Positions 18,831-27,335 of a stretch of DNA of 64,000 nt are shown in pieces; within the stretch, counting starts at the first letter, position 1; the number at the start of each line of letters is the position of its first letter. Source of the stretch: Salinibacterium sp. PAMC 21357 (GTDB taxonomy: Bacteria > Actinomycetota > Actinomycetes > Actinomycetales > Microbacteriaceae); contig NZ_AHWA01000004.1 of NCBI RefSeq assembly GCF_000247645.1, forward strand, positions 744,001-808,000, in the 5' to 3' direction. The notes beneath the pieces are model-generated. The model saw only the letters and a list, made by a program, of their open reading frames with translations, was not told the origin of the DNA and made no database searches. The position numbers were made by a program, and so were the translations under genes.

Positions 18831-20252
18831 CTAAACGACGTTGGCGAGTTCACTGCTTGCTGGCGAGAACGGATGCCGCATCACGGTCGACCAGGCGGCG
18901 GCGAGCGCCGAGACCCCCTGTTCCAATTCGGCAGCATTTCCGCTGAAGGGAATGCGCAGGAATCGCTCAAACGCCCCGTCCATGCCGAAGCGCGGACCGG
19001 CCGCAATGACGACCCCTTCGTTACGGGCGGCCAAAACGAGTTGCGAGCTGACGGGTTGACCGAGGCCAACCCACGCGGTCATTCCGCCGGGAGTGTGCGG
19101 CATGTGCCAACTGGGCAGTTTCTCAGCGAGCAGAGAGGAGAGGTGCTCGCGGCCGGCGCGCAGTGACGTGCGCCGGTCCTCCAGAATCGACGGGAAGTCT
19201 TTGAGCACGTTGGTGACGACGAGCTGTTCGAGCAGCGGGGTGCCGAGGTCGCCAGCCGAGCGGGCACGAACCAGTTGACGGATGGTGGCGTGGTCGGCGC
19301 GGATCCAACCGGTGCGCAGCCCGCCCCACACTGTTTTTCCCACCGACCCCACCGAGATGGCATTGCCATGAGCGGCGAAGGGAAGGCGGTTGCCGGTGCC
19401 ATCGAGATTAAGTTCGGCCATGGTTTCGTCGGCGATCACTGCCGTGCCGTGGCTGGCAGCAAGTTCGAGCAACTTTCCGCGCAGTTCATCGGGCATCGAC
19501 TGGCCAGTGGGGTTGTGAAAGTCGGGCATAAGGTACGCCAGCGACGGGCTCGTGCGTTGGATGGCCTGCTCGACGGCGAGCGCATCCCAGCCCGTTTCGG
19601 TCGAAACACCGACCGGCACGAGTCGAGCCCCGGCAGCCCGCAGAGCATCGAGGGCGTGCGGGTAGCTCGGGTTCTCCATGAGCGCACGGTCACCGCGAGA
19701 CATGAGGGTGCGGGAGATAAGAGCGATTGCGTGCTGGGCACCAAGCGTGACCATGATCTGGTCAGGACTCGTCGGCAAGCCCCGATCGGCATAACGCTGG
19801 GCGATAGCTTCACGCAGCACCGGGATTCCGACCGGGTCGAAGCCTGACTCCCCCAGATAAGCCGGAAGCTGCTCGGCCGCGAGGCGAGACGCTGCGATCA
19901 CTTCGGGTGCTGCCGACATTGTTGACTTGCTGAAGTCGAGCATCTGCGGCGCCGCAGAGTCCGGGATCAGGGTGGAGCGGTGCGGCAACTGCGCCACACT
20001 GCCCGACCCGCGCGTGCTCTCAACGTAGCCACCATCGCGCAGCGACGAGTATGCCGCCGTCACGGTGGTGCGGCTCACCCCCAGAGCAAGAGCCAATTCG
20101 CGCTCGGCCGGCAAGCGCGTTGAGGTCAGGATGCGGCCATCCATAATAAGGAGCCGGATGCGCTCGGCCACAGCAACATAGGCCGACGATGCCGCAGCGG
20201 GCCGCCATTCCCCCATCATGACAACCAGTGCGCGTGCAGAAAGGCTATTCAT
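18831..20252 (-). CDS. MocR-family regulator (GntR HTH plus aminotransferase domain), YczR-like
   Basis: A 473-aa fusion of an N-terminal GntR winged helix (residues about 25-90, RLPAERELALALGVSRTTV) and a fold-I aminotransferase-like domain. The PLP lysine lies in SVGSVGKTVWGG, preceded by MPDFHNPTGQSMP. It is divergent from a YczE-type membrane protein gene, the same pairing described for Bacillus YczR/YczE, so it likely controls that gene in response to a PLP-linked ligand. The ATG follows TATTCT by 6 nt, a leaderless start. Confidence 0.9.
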   Translation of the reverse strand: MNSLSARALVVMMGEWRPAAASSAYVAVAERIRLLIMDGRILTSTRLPAERELALALGVSRTTVTAAYSSLRDGGYVESTRGSGSVAQLPHRSTLIPDSAAPQMLDFSKSTMSAAPEVIAASRLAAEQLPAYLGESGFDPVGIPVLREAIAQRYADRGLPTSPDQIMVTLGAQHAIALISRTLMSRGDRALMENPSYPHALDALRAAGARLVPVGVSTETGWDALAVEQAIQRTSPSLAYLMPDFHNPTGQSMPDELRGKLLELAASHGTAVIADETMAELNLDGTGNRLPFAAHGNAISVGSVGKTVWGGLRTGWIRADHATIRQLVRARSAGDLGTPLLEQLVVTNVLKDFPSILEDRRTSLRAGREHLSSLLAEKLPSWHMPHTPGGMTAWVGLGQPVSSQLVLAARNEGVVIAAGPRFGMDGAFERFLRIPFSGNAAELEQGVSALAAAWSTVMRHPFSPASSELANVV

Positions 20253-20258
20253 GAGGCC

Positions 20259-20306
20259 AGAATACCCGGATTGGCCTCTTGTTCAGAGTCCAATTACGTA
20301 ATTGGA
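20259..20306. promoter_or_regulatory. MocR/YczE divergent operator-promoter region
   Basis: TCCAATTAC/GTAATTGGA (20289-20306) is a perfect 18-bp palindrome. A third ATTGG core at 20270-20274 gives ATTGG in direct orientation with the one at 20301-20305. The -10 of the regulator gene, TATTCT, is at 20259-20264 on the minus strand. MocR proteins commonly bind repeated short cores in such intergenic regions, so these are candidate operators for the adjacent regulator. Confidence 0.6.
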
Positions 20307-20313
20307 TATCTTT

Positions 20314-20949
20314 ATGACTCCCCGCATCATCATGGCTCGCCGTGTAGCCCAGCTCGCTGCTGGCCTTCTTCTTTACGGCTTCGCCATAGCGCTCATGATT
20401 CGCGCCGAAATCGGAGTCGCCCCCTGGGATGTGCTCGGTCAGGGCGTCTCCCTGACGACTGGCCTCCCCTTTGGCCTCGTCACCAACATTGTTGGACTGG
20501 TTGTTCTGCTCTTGTGGATCCCGATCCGCCAGAAACCGGGAATTGGCACCGTCTTCAACGTCGCTGTCGTCGGCCCGAGCGCGCAGCTCGGGCTCTGGCT
20601 GCTGCCGGAAATCGAAGGCCTGCTGCCCCGCATCCTGCTCTTCGTCGCGGGTCTACTCCTGCTCGGCGTGGCCACCGGCCTCTACCTCGGTGCCCGCTTC
20701 GGCCCGGGACCACGCGATGGCCTGATGACCGGCATCCACCGCAAATATGGCGGCAAGATCTGGGTCGTTCGCAGCACCATTGAACTTGTGGTGCTGACTA
20801 TCGGCGCAGTTCTCGGCGGAAACTTGGGCTGGGGCACGCTGGCGTTCGCGCTACTGATCGGCCCGATTGTGCACTTCACGATTCCGCGGCTGATGGTTCC
20901 GGCAGCGCTCACCCCCACCGCCGAAAGCGCGACCGTAGCGGCGGGCTAA
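20314..20949 (+). CDS. YczE-type integral membrane protein
   Basis: About 211 aa with five to six hydrophobic segments and the family motifs EIGVAPWDVLGQG, GLVTNIVGLVVLLLW, GLYLGARFGPGPRDGLM and GWGTLAFALLIGPIVH. Homologues (YczE/YitT-related, formerly DUF161) are controlled by divergent MocR regulators; their transport substrate is not established. A TTG at 20302 lies inside the palindromic operator, so ATG 20314 is preferred; ATG 20332 is also possible. Confidence 0.85.
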   Translation: MTPRIIMARRVAQLAAGLLLYGFAIALMIRAEIGVAPWDVLGQGVSLTTGLPFGLVTNIVGLVVLLLWIPIRQKPGIGTVFNVAVVGPSAQLGLWLLPEIEGLLPRILLFVAGLLLLGVATGLYLGARFGPGPRDGLMTGIHRKYGGKIWVVRSTIELVVLTIGAVLGGNLGWGTLAFALLIGPIVHFTIPRLMVPAALTPTAESATVAAG

Positions 20950-20951
20950 AA

Positions 20952-21593
20952 CTATTCGGCGAACTGCACCGGAACGTAGACATCCTGTACTCGGTCGTTG
21001 AGCGCAGTGTGGTCGTTGCGGGTGAAGATGCCGCACTTGTTATTGATACAGTCAGCGTCTTCGCCGAGCGGGTCACCCAACTCGAGATAGGCGGTGAAGG
21101 TGCCGGTGGCGGTGTCGTCATAACTGCGAGCGCCAAAAAGCCGCCACGCCCAGTCGGCATTGACCCAGTTACTCGGGGCCCACTGCACGGTGCCCTCGGC
21201 AACATTTTCTTGCTGCTGGCTGGGCACGCCACCGACGCACGGCCCCGGCTTGTCGGCGGGGGACTGCGGGATGACGCACACGGCAACGTAAACACCTTGC
21301 GTTCCGTCATAGCCGGTTCCCGTCACGACTACTCGCTCATCGCGAACGAGCGCCTCGGTGTCGATGGGTTCGCCGTTTTCGCCAGAGACACTGAGGGTGC
21401 GGGTTCGGCCGTCATCCCCCTCAGCGGTGACGGACTGCGGCCATTCTCCGTCGACAAGTTGCTGGCTCGACTGCCCGGCGCTCTCGTGACTGAGGATCGG
21501 CACGATAATGATGGCGATCGGCACGAGCAGAACCACCACAACGATGAGCACAATCCACGGCCAACGACGGCGGCGCGCAGCAGTTCGGGTCAT
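20952..21593 (-). CDS. Membrane-anchored extracellular protein of unknown function
   Basis: A 213-aa protein with a basic N-terminus and one transmembrane anchor (WIVLIVVVVLLVPIAIIIVPIL). The external domain has four cysteines (VAVCVIP, GPCVGG, DCINNKCGIF) likely to form two disulfides. Phrases such as VVVTGTGYDGTQGVYVAVCV and KCGIFTRNDHTA recall actinobacterial HtaA/neocarzinostatin-like beta-sandwich proteins, but I would not assign a function on that basis. Confidence 0.65.
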   Translation of the reverse strand: MTRTAARRRRWPWIVLIVVVVLLVPIAIIIVPILSHESAGQSSQQLVDGEWPQSVTAEGDDGRTRTLSVSGENGEPIDTEALVRDERVVVTGTGYDGTQGVYVAVCVIPQSPADKPGPCVGGVPSQQQENVAEGTVQWAPSNWVNADWAWRLFGARSYDDTATGTFTAYLELGDPLGEDADCINNKCGIFTRNDHTALNDRVQDVYVPVQFAE

Positions 21594-21703
21594 GGCTTCA
21601 GTCTAGGACTGCGCGGGTCGGATGACGCGGAGCATCCACCCATTGCCCTAGGGTGATCGTGTACGCAGCACCCGCTTGAGCATTGGCACACGAAAGGCAG
21701 CAG

Positions 21704-22099
21704 ATGATTCGTGAACTCGCTGCCGTAGCGGTCGGGGGCGCCGTCGGCACCGGACTACGTTTCTCGCTCGACCTTGCGTTCGCCACGGCTGATGGACTCT
21801 TTCCGGTCTCCACCCTGATCGCCAACATTCTGGGCAGCTTCGTTCTCGCGCTTGTGGTCGCCGAGCTATGGGCACCATCGCCCACGTGGGCTCGCGCGGG
21901 ACTGGGCGCCGGACTGCTCGGCTCGTTCACGACGTTCTCCGCCCTCGCGGTCGCCGCTGTTCATCTCATCGGGGCAGACCAGTGGGTCCCCGCGCTCATC
22001 TATGTCACCGCGACTCTGGTGCTCGGTCTTGCGGCTGCCGCCTTCGGGCTCTATCTAGGGCGCGCTCGGCAGAGCCGTCCTGACCTGGTGAACGAATGA
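21704..22099 (+). CDS. crcB: Fluoride channel subunit CrcB (first of pair)
   Basis: A 131-aa four-TM Fluc/CrcB protein that exports fluoride. Signature motifs are GGAVGTGLRF, STLIANILGSFVLAL and GLLGSFTTFSALAV. The start at ATG 21704 follows a GAAAGG Shine-Dalgarno; an upstream in-frame TTG is less likely. It overlaps the second crcB by 4 bp (ATGA). Single-copy channels are homodimers; adjacent pairs like this usually form one heterodimeric channel. Confidence 0.93.
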   Translation: MIRELAAVAVGGAVGTGLRFSLDLAFATADGLFPVSTLIANILGSFVLALVVAELWAPSPTWARAGLGAGLLGSFTTFSALAVAAVHLIGADQWVPALIYVTATLVLGLAAAAFGLYLGRARQSRPDLVNE

Positions 22100-22473
22100 C
22101 GGCCGGCGTCGTTTTCGCGATCCTCGGTGCCGGTGCCGCGGGAGCAGTGCTGCGGTATTTGACTTCGCGGGCGTTTGCGTCGCGTCCGGGTTTTCCGTGG
22201 GCTGTGCTCGTCGTCAACGCCATCGGCTCCGCGCTCGGCGGAACCCTTGCCGGACTCGCTCACCTCGGCACGATCGATGCGAATCTTGAGATCATCCTGT
22301 TGACCGGGCTGTGCGGCGGCCTCACCACCTTCAGCACCCTGAGCGTCGAGACAATGCAGAACGTCACCGTGAAGCGGATGCGCGTTGCTGTCCTTAGCGT
22401 GCTCGCCAACCTCGCGATCGGCATCGGCATCGCAGCCGCAACGTATTTCGGGCTGATCGAGCTCGCGTCCTAA
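22096..22473 (+). CDS. crcB: Fluoride channel subunit CrcB (second of pair)
   Basis: A 125-aa four-TM protein with GAAGAVLRYLTSR, VLVVNAIGSALGG and LCGGLTTFSTLSVET, the CrcB pore motifs. It is translationally coupled to the first crcB through an ATGA overlap and probably assembles with it as an antiparallel heterodimer in the membrane. No fluoride riboswitch is recognisable upstream of the pair. Confidence 0.93.
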   Translation: MTAGVVFAILGAGAAGAVLRYLTSRAFASRPGFPWAVLVVNAIGSALGGTLAGLAHLGTIDANLEIILLTGLCGGLTTFSTLSVETMQNVTVKRMRVAVLSVLANLAIGIGIAAATYFGLIELAS

Positions 22474-22544
22474 AGGGCGCTGCGTGCGCGCTGATTCGCT
22501 GAAGCGGCGCGGCCCGAGCGTTGAGGCACCATGGCCTTGAGCTC

Positions 22545-23162
22545 TTAGACCGAGCGGGCGGCAGCAATAAACTCGCGGATGCGCGCCACATCTTTCACGC
22601 CGCGACTCGCTTCAACGCCGCTCGACACATCCACCCCGCCAGGCTGAAGCTCGCGCACGAGCTCGGCAACGTTGACCGGGGTGAGCCCGCCGGCGAGGAT
22701 CCAGGACTCGGGCAGAGCTGTGCCCTCGAGGAGTGCGGGATCGAACGTTGCCCCCGCACCGGGCTCGACGGCGTCGATGAGAAGCCGATCATCCGCTCGC
22801 AGTTTTCCGGCACGACTGCGGCGGCGATAGTCCTCGACAGAGATCGCCCGAATCGTGCCGAAGCCCTCGGCGCGAAGCCGATCGAAATCCGCATCACCTT
22901 CGTCCCCGTGAAGTTGCACGGTGGCGACGCCGGCCCGGCGAGCAGTGTCGAGCACCTCGTCGAGGGGCTGGTTGCGAAAGACTCCCACGGTCTCAATCTG
23001 CGGCGGCAGCGCCTGCGCGAGCGCACGCGCTCGGTCGGGAGTGACGAATCGCGGGCTGCAGGGAGCGAAAACGAACCCGACCGCGTCAGCACCTGCATCG
23101 GCTACCGCCGCAGCGGCATCCGGCGTACTGATGCCGCAGATCTTTACGAAAAGTCGATTCAC
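22545..23162 (-). CDS. trpF: Phosphoribosylanthranilate isomerase
   Basis: A 205-aa TIM-barrel enzyme that isomerises N-(5'-phosphoribosyl)anthranilate to CdRP in tryptophan biosynthesis. It has the catalytic Cys in VKICGIST, the QLHGDE strand, the catalytic Asp in LLIDAVEPG, and the phosphate-binding ILAGGLTPVNV and GVDVSSGVE motifs. No other trp gene is adjacent. Its neighbours on the minus strand are unrelated. Confidence 0.95.
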   Translation of the reverse strand: MNRLFVKICGISTPDAAAAVADAGADAVGFVFAPCSPRFVTPDRARALAQALPPQIETVGVFRNQPLDEVLDTARRAGVATVQLHGDEGDADFDRLRAEGFGTIRAISVEDYRRRSRAGKLRADDRLLIDAVEPGAGATFDPALLEGTALPESWILAGGLTPVNVAELVRELQPGGVDVSSGVEASRGVKDVARIREFIAAARSV

Positions 23163-23199
23163 TGTGTCTCACTAACGAACGGGACCACGGCCACGATCA

Positions 23200-24321
23200 C
23201 TATCGCCCGTTTTTCATCGCCTGAATCTTGCTCAGGGTGGCGATGACCTGGCGGGCGATCATCCGCCCCGCTCGATTTGCACCGATGGTGGATGCTTGAG
23301 GGCCATAGCCCGCGAAGAAGACGCGGGGATCCTTCCAGGCGATGCCCTGCCCAACCGAAATCCCGCCCTCTTTTTCGCGCAGCTTGAGGGGAGCAAGGTG
23401 GCGAAGTTCTGGGCGGAACCCGGTCGACCAAATGATGGAATCCGCGGGCTGGAAGGCGCCGTCTTTCCAGCGCACGCCGTCTGGCTCGATGCTGGAGAAC
23501 ATGGGCCGCGGCGTCAGCACACCACGTTCGATACCGGCCTGGATGCGGCGGGTGCGAGGAACGCCGGTGCCGCTGACAATGCTGGGAAGCGCTCGCCCCG
23601 CCCGCGCGGCCTCATCCTGCATCTGCACCGCTTCTTTGCGCGCTTCGAGGTTGAGCCCGCCGTCTTCGAGAAAATCGATGGGGCGTCGGCTAACCCAGGT
23701 GAGGTTGCTGGCAAGATTTTCGAGTTCAAGCAAGAACCCGATTGCCGAGGTTCCGCCGCCGACCACGACAACGCTCTGGTCGATGAATTCGCGAGCGCTC
23801 TTATATTCGCTCGTGTGAAGGTGTCGACCCTCGAACGATTTGAGGCCCGGGTACCAAGGAATAAAGGGTGCACCCCACGTGCCTGTCGCGTTGACGACCG
23901 TGGTGGTGGTGACCGATTTCGTTTCTTCGCCATCGAGAGTGAACGTCACCCTGAGGTGTTCGCCCTCGTTTTCGACCGCAATGACGTCAGCGTTGCGCAC
24001 CACTTGAAAACCGTAATGGTTTTCGTATTCGCGGTAATAGTCGGCGACAACTTTTTTGGCGGGCATGTGCTTGTCAGCGGTTTCAAAACTCAAGCCCAGC
24101 TCATCGAGGCCCGGAAGATCGTTGATGCGATGGGCCGAACCGATGCGCAGCGCCTCCCACCGAAATTGCCACGCACCACCCGTGTTGGGGCCCCGATCAA
24201 GCAAAACGAAGTCGTTGCCCGGATCGAGCCCGAGGCGCCGCAAATAGAAGGCAACAGAGAGGCCCGCTTGGCCAGCGCCAATAACGACAACAGAGGTGTC
24301 GGTGTCGGTGGTGGATGTCAC
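23200..24321 (-). CDS. FAD/NAD(P)-dependent flavoprotein (CzcO / flavin monooxygenase-like)
   Basis: A 373-aa two-dinucleotide-fold flavoprotein. The FAD-binding GxGxxG is in VVVIGAGQAGLSVA, the second Rossmann motif in SVVVVGGGTSAIGF, and ATGTWGAPFIP and IIWSTGFRPEL are typical of the CzcO/FMO-like family. The reaction is unknown; relatives oxidise or reduce small organics or thiols. The GTG start follows TAACGT by 6 nt, a leaderless arrangement. Confidence 0.85.
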   Translation of the reverse strand: MTSTTDTDTSVVVIGAGQAGLSVAFYLRRLGLDPGNDFVLLDRGPNTGGAWQFRWEALRIGSAHRINDLPGLDELGLSFETADKHMPAKKVVADYYREYENHYGFQVVRNADVIAVENEGEHLRVTFTLDGEETKSVTTTTVVNATGTWGAPFIPWYPGLKSFEGRHLHTSEYKSAREFIDQSVVVVGGGTSAIGFLLELENLASNLTWVSRRPIDFLEDGGLNLEARKEAVQMQDEAARAGRALPSIVSGTGVPRTRRIQAGIERGVLTPRPMFSSIEPDGVRWKDGAFQPADSIIWSTGFRPELRHLAPLKLREKEGGISVGQGIAWKDPRVFFAGYGPQASTIGANRAGRMIARQVIATLSKIQAMKNGR

Positions 24322-24387
24322 GGGCTAACGTTACCCGTGAACAGCCAACCTGTGCATGCCCCAAGAAAACATAAGTAACCGTCGTGC

Positions 24388-24393
24388 TAAACT
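24388..24393 (+). promoter_or_regulatory. Extended -10 promoter of DUF3073 gene
   Basis: TGC-TAAACT forms an extended -10 element about 84 bp upstream of the DUF3073 ATG, giving a leader of roughly 75 nt. Unlike many neighbours this gene has a true Shine-Dalgarno, AGGGGG, 6 nt before its ATG. Confidence 0.4.
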
Positions 24394-24476
24394 GTGGGTT
24401 AGTTTTCATCCATCCCTGTTCGCTCGTTCGCTGGCCACCGTCAGTGCACCGGGACAGAAGTATGAGGGGGTCTCGC

Positions 24477-24710
24477 ATGGGACGCGGCCGTCAGAAGGCA
24501 AAGCACACCAAGGTTGCTCGGGATTTGAAGTACTTCAGCCCAGACACCAATTACGGTGCGCTTGCTCGAGAATTGAGTGGGTCAGAGAGCGCAGCTCCTG
24601 TCTCCGAAGATAGTGAGAAGTGGCCTGAGTACTCCGCTGAGAGTACCGCTAGCCACCAGTACGATGTCGACGATGACGAAGAAGACGACGAGGAAACTCG
24701 CAGCGCTTAA
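24477..24710 (+). CDS. DUF3073 family protein
   Basis: A 77-aa protein beginning MGRGRQKAKHTKVARDLKYF and containing SPDTNYGALARELSG, the DUF3073 signature found across Actinobacteria. The N-terminus is basic and the C-terminus is a dense acidic run of Asp and Glu, so it is probably extended and charged. Function is unknown. It stands alone with its own promoter and a strong terminator. Confidence 0.9.
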   Translation: MGRGRQKAKHTKVARDLKYFSPDTNYGALARELSGSESAAPVSEDSEKWPEYSAESTASHQYDVDDDEEDDEETRSA

Positions 24711-24765
24711 CAGCCGCCTTCACCGCCCACGTTGCTTCGCAGCAATACAGTTTCTGCACCACAGT

Positions 24766-24807
24766 CGAACGCCCAGCCCTCTTCGGGGCCGGGCGTTCGG
24801 CTTTTTT
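24766..24807 (+). terminator. Rho-independent terminator after DUF3073 gene
   Basis: CGAACGCCC at 24766-24774 pairs with GGGCGTTCG at 24791-24799, with an inner AGCCC/GGGGC stem and a short loop. It is followed by CTTTTTT. This is the clearest intrinsic terminator in the window. Confidence 0.85.
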
Positions 24808-24856
24808 GCGTTGCGCTTCGTCGCGTTGCGTAGCGCTGCAGCGCACATTGTTGGTA

Positions 24857-26247
24857 TTAGCTTTCGCGACTCCACTGGATGAGCGATGGCACAGCGTCTT
24901 CAGCGAATCGTTCGTAGTCGTCTGCCGTGTTGTAGGCGTGAGCGGCAAGGCGCACGTAGCCGGTGTTGCGCCAGCTAGTGATCTGCGTTACAAAGCCGAG
25001 CTCATCGCCGATTCTGTCGCGAAGCTCGCCGGCCGCCGTCGCCGTGGCGCCGAGCGTGCCGGGGAGGCGCAACAGACGCATTCCCGGAGCAGTCATTCCA
25101 ACATCGACCCGTGATTCTTCGCCAGAGGCAGCATCGAGGGCATCCGCAACGATCTCGGTGGAGTAGTCGAGAAGTGACGAGATGTAGGCGCGGATCGCGT
25201 GCCAGCCGATGCGCTCCTCGAGCCCTGTTACGGCATCCACAGTGGCAAATAGGGCGTGTAATCCATCGTGCCTTGGTCATCGAAGCGGCCAGGAAATGGC
25301 TCATCCATTCCCCAGGAGTCGATCAGCGGATAGAGGTTCTTGGCGAACTTCTTCTCGGCGACCAGCACGGCCGTGCCGCGAAATCCGCACGCCCACTTAT
25401 GCAAGTTTCCGACCCAGGCGGACGCCGCACCCCCTTCTGCCGGGCGAGCCTGCACTCCGGGAGCGTGGGCTGCATCCACCAGCAACGGCACCCCGTGCTT
25501 CTGGGCGAGTTCGGCGAGCGCCGCGACCGGAAAGTTCCGGGCGGTGACAGAACTTGTGGAGTCAATCACTAGCCCCGCCGGTTTCTTTGCGAGCGCTTTG
25601 CCCAGAACGGCCAGCACCTCGTCTGAGGTGGCATCGAGTTCCACGGGCACAGTGCGCACTTTGGCGCCGTGCTGGCGGGCTTCGCGCTTGGCAGAGAATG
25701 ACACCGCACCGTAGGCATGGTCGGTGACGATAATTTCATCTCCGGCGCCGAGACCGAGTGCACGGATGGAGGCGGTCATTCCGGCGCTGGCGTTGGGAAC
25801 GAAACCGAAACTGTCGGCATCTACCCCGATGAATTCGGCAAGCTCGGTGCGAGCTTGTGCGACACGCGCTGGGGCAGCCATGAACCAGCGTTGCGGGGCA
25901 CCTTCGGCTTCTTGCAGGTAGGCCATGCGACGAAGTTGGGCGAAAACGGGAACCGCACCGTAGGAGCCGTGGTTGATGTGGCGCCAGCGAGAGTTGAGAC
26001 TCCAGAGTGCCGCCGCGGGCGAGCCGTCGCGCGCTTCCAGCGGCTCCGGGCGGGCCGGCTGCTCGGAGTCCGGGTGTTCGAGGTCCGGCTGCTCGGAGTC
26101 CTCGCGATCACCGTGTTGTTCGGCTGCCTCCCTCTGCTCAGCCCCGGCATTGCTGGCGTCTGTGTCTGAATCGTTGTGCTCATCAGGTTGTGGGGACTGC
26201 TCGTCGTGGTTGACGTCTACCGAAAGATCGGGCTTCTTAGTTGCCAT
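24857..26247 (-). pseudogene. Class V aminotransferase-fold PLP enzyme, single-base frame break
   Basis: The first frame (26247 down to 25228) encodes a PLP enzyme of the class V / isopenicillin-N-epimerase-like group: NHGSYGAVP, FVPNASAGMTASI, VIDSTSSVTARNFPV, LLVDAAHAPG and the PLP lysine in GNLHKWACGFRG. It reads into a stop at TMDYTPYLPLW. The next frame continues at once with ATVDAVTGLEERIGWHAI and runs to 24857 (GMRLLRLPG, GYVRLAAHAYNT), the expected C-terminal domain. Restoring one base in TTTGCC (probably TTTGGCC, about 25246) rejoins them. The N-terminal ~65 residues are an unusual acidic Glu/Asp/Gln-rich extension. Confidence 0.85.
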
Positions 26248-26317
26248 AGCGCCCATTCAAGCGCACGCCACCACCATTAAGCCGTTTGGCGCCCTGTCGC
26301 GAGGAAATCTGCTCGCT

Positions 26318-27265
26318 CTAGAGGGGATTCTCAACAGGGTCCGCAGAGGCGGCGACCTCACCAGACGGGGTGTGGCGCTGGCGCCGCCTGCGACCAAGAA
26401 CACCGGTCGTGATCGCGACACCGAGGAGCAGCATCACACCCCCAACGATTTCGATGGTCGTCGGCACCTCGCCGAGTGCCAACCAGGCGGTCGTCATGCC
26501 GACCGGGGGAACGAGCATCGTGAAGGGAACGACGGCGGAGGCTGCGTGCCGGGCGAGCAACGTGTTCCAGATGCCGTACCCGACCAGGCTGGCGAGCCAC
26601 GCGGTGTAGAGAGTTGAGAGGAGCTGCGGCACGGTGAGGTGCGTGAGGGCGAAGCCGACAGCATCCGCCCCATTGATCACGAAGGCGAGGCCCAACATCG
26701 GGATGGGCACGACCAGAGCCGACCAGACCGTGAGCGACAGCCCGGCCAAAGGTGAGAACGTGGAGCCGATGCGCCCGACGCGGCGTGCGATCACGTTGCC
26801 GATCGCCCAGGACGCGGCGGCGGCGAGCGTCACGAAGAAAGCGAGAACGGGCGTTTCTACCCCGCGCCCGCTTCCGACGACGACCAGTCCTGCGGCGCCG
26901 AGCGCGACTCCGACCAGTTGACTGCGAGTGGGAGTTTCGCGCAGCGCGAGGGCGGCGAATACCACCGTCAGAACCACCTGCGCTTGCAACACGAGCGAGG
27001 CAAGGCCGGGCGGCATCCCGATTGCGAGTGCCGTGTACAGCAGGCCGAACTGCCCGAGGCTCATGAATGACCCAATGAGTACTACGTCGCGAAACCGTGA
27101 CTTGGGCCGCGGTACGAAGAAGATCGCGGGAACGATCACCACCATGAAGCGCAGCGCCAGAAACAGCGTCGGAGGCATGCCTTCGAGGCCAACGTCGATC
27201 ACGACGAAATTGAGGCCCCAAATGACGGCGACGAGCACTGCGGCGAGGATGGAACGAAGGGGCAT
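26318..27265 (-). CDS. EamA/DMT-family transporter
   Basis: A 315-aa protein with ten predicted TM helices in two EamA repeats: AVIWGLNFVVIDVGLEGMPP and LALRFMVV in the first, ASWAIGNVIARRVG and TLLARHAASAVVPFTMLVPPVGM in the second. Drug/metabolite transporters of this type export amino acids or other small metabolites; the substrate is unknown. It lies between the aminotransferase and purM on the same strand. Confidence 0.88.
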   Translation of the reverse strand: MPLRSILAAVLVAVIWGLNFVVIDVGLEGMPPTLFLALRFMVVIVPAIFFVPRPKSRFRDVVLIGSFMSLGQFGLLYTALAIGMPPGLASLVLQAQVVLTVVFAALALRETPTRSQLVGVALGAAGLVVVGSGRGVETPVLAFFVTLAAAASWAIGNVIARRVGRIGSTFSPLAGLSLTVWSALVVPIPMLGLAFVINGADAVGFALTHLTVPQLLSTLYTAWLASLVGYGIWNTLLARHAASAVVPFTMLVPPVGMTTAWLALGEVPTTIEIVGGVMLLLGVAITTGVLGRRRRQRHTPSGEVAASADPVENPL

Positions 27266-27335
27266 AGTGTCAACGCCTCAGAACAACGTCAGGATCATGG
27301 GTGGTGGGCACTGCGGGCACCCACCGAGAGCAGCG

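Noticed and set aside
21601-21703. Fluoride riboswitch upstream of crcB
   Set aside because: The hairpin found does not show the conserved pseudoknot sequences of the crcB RNA.
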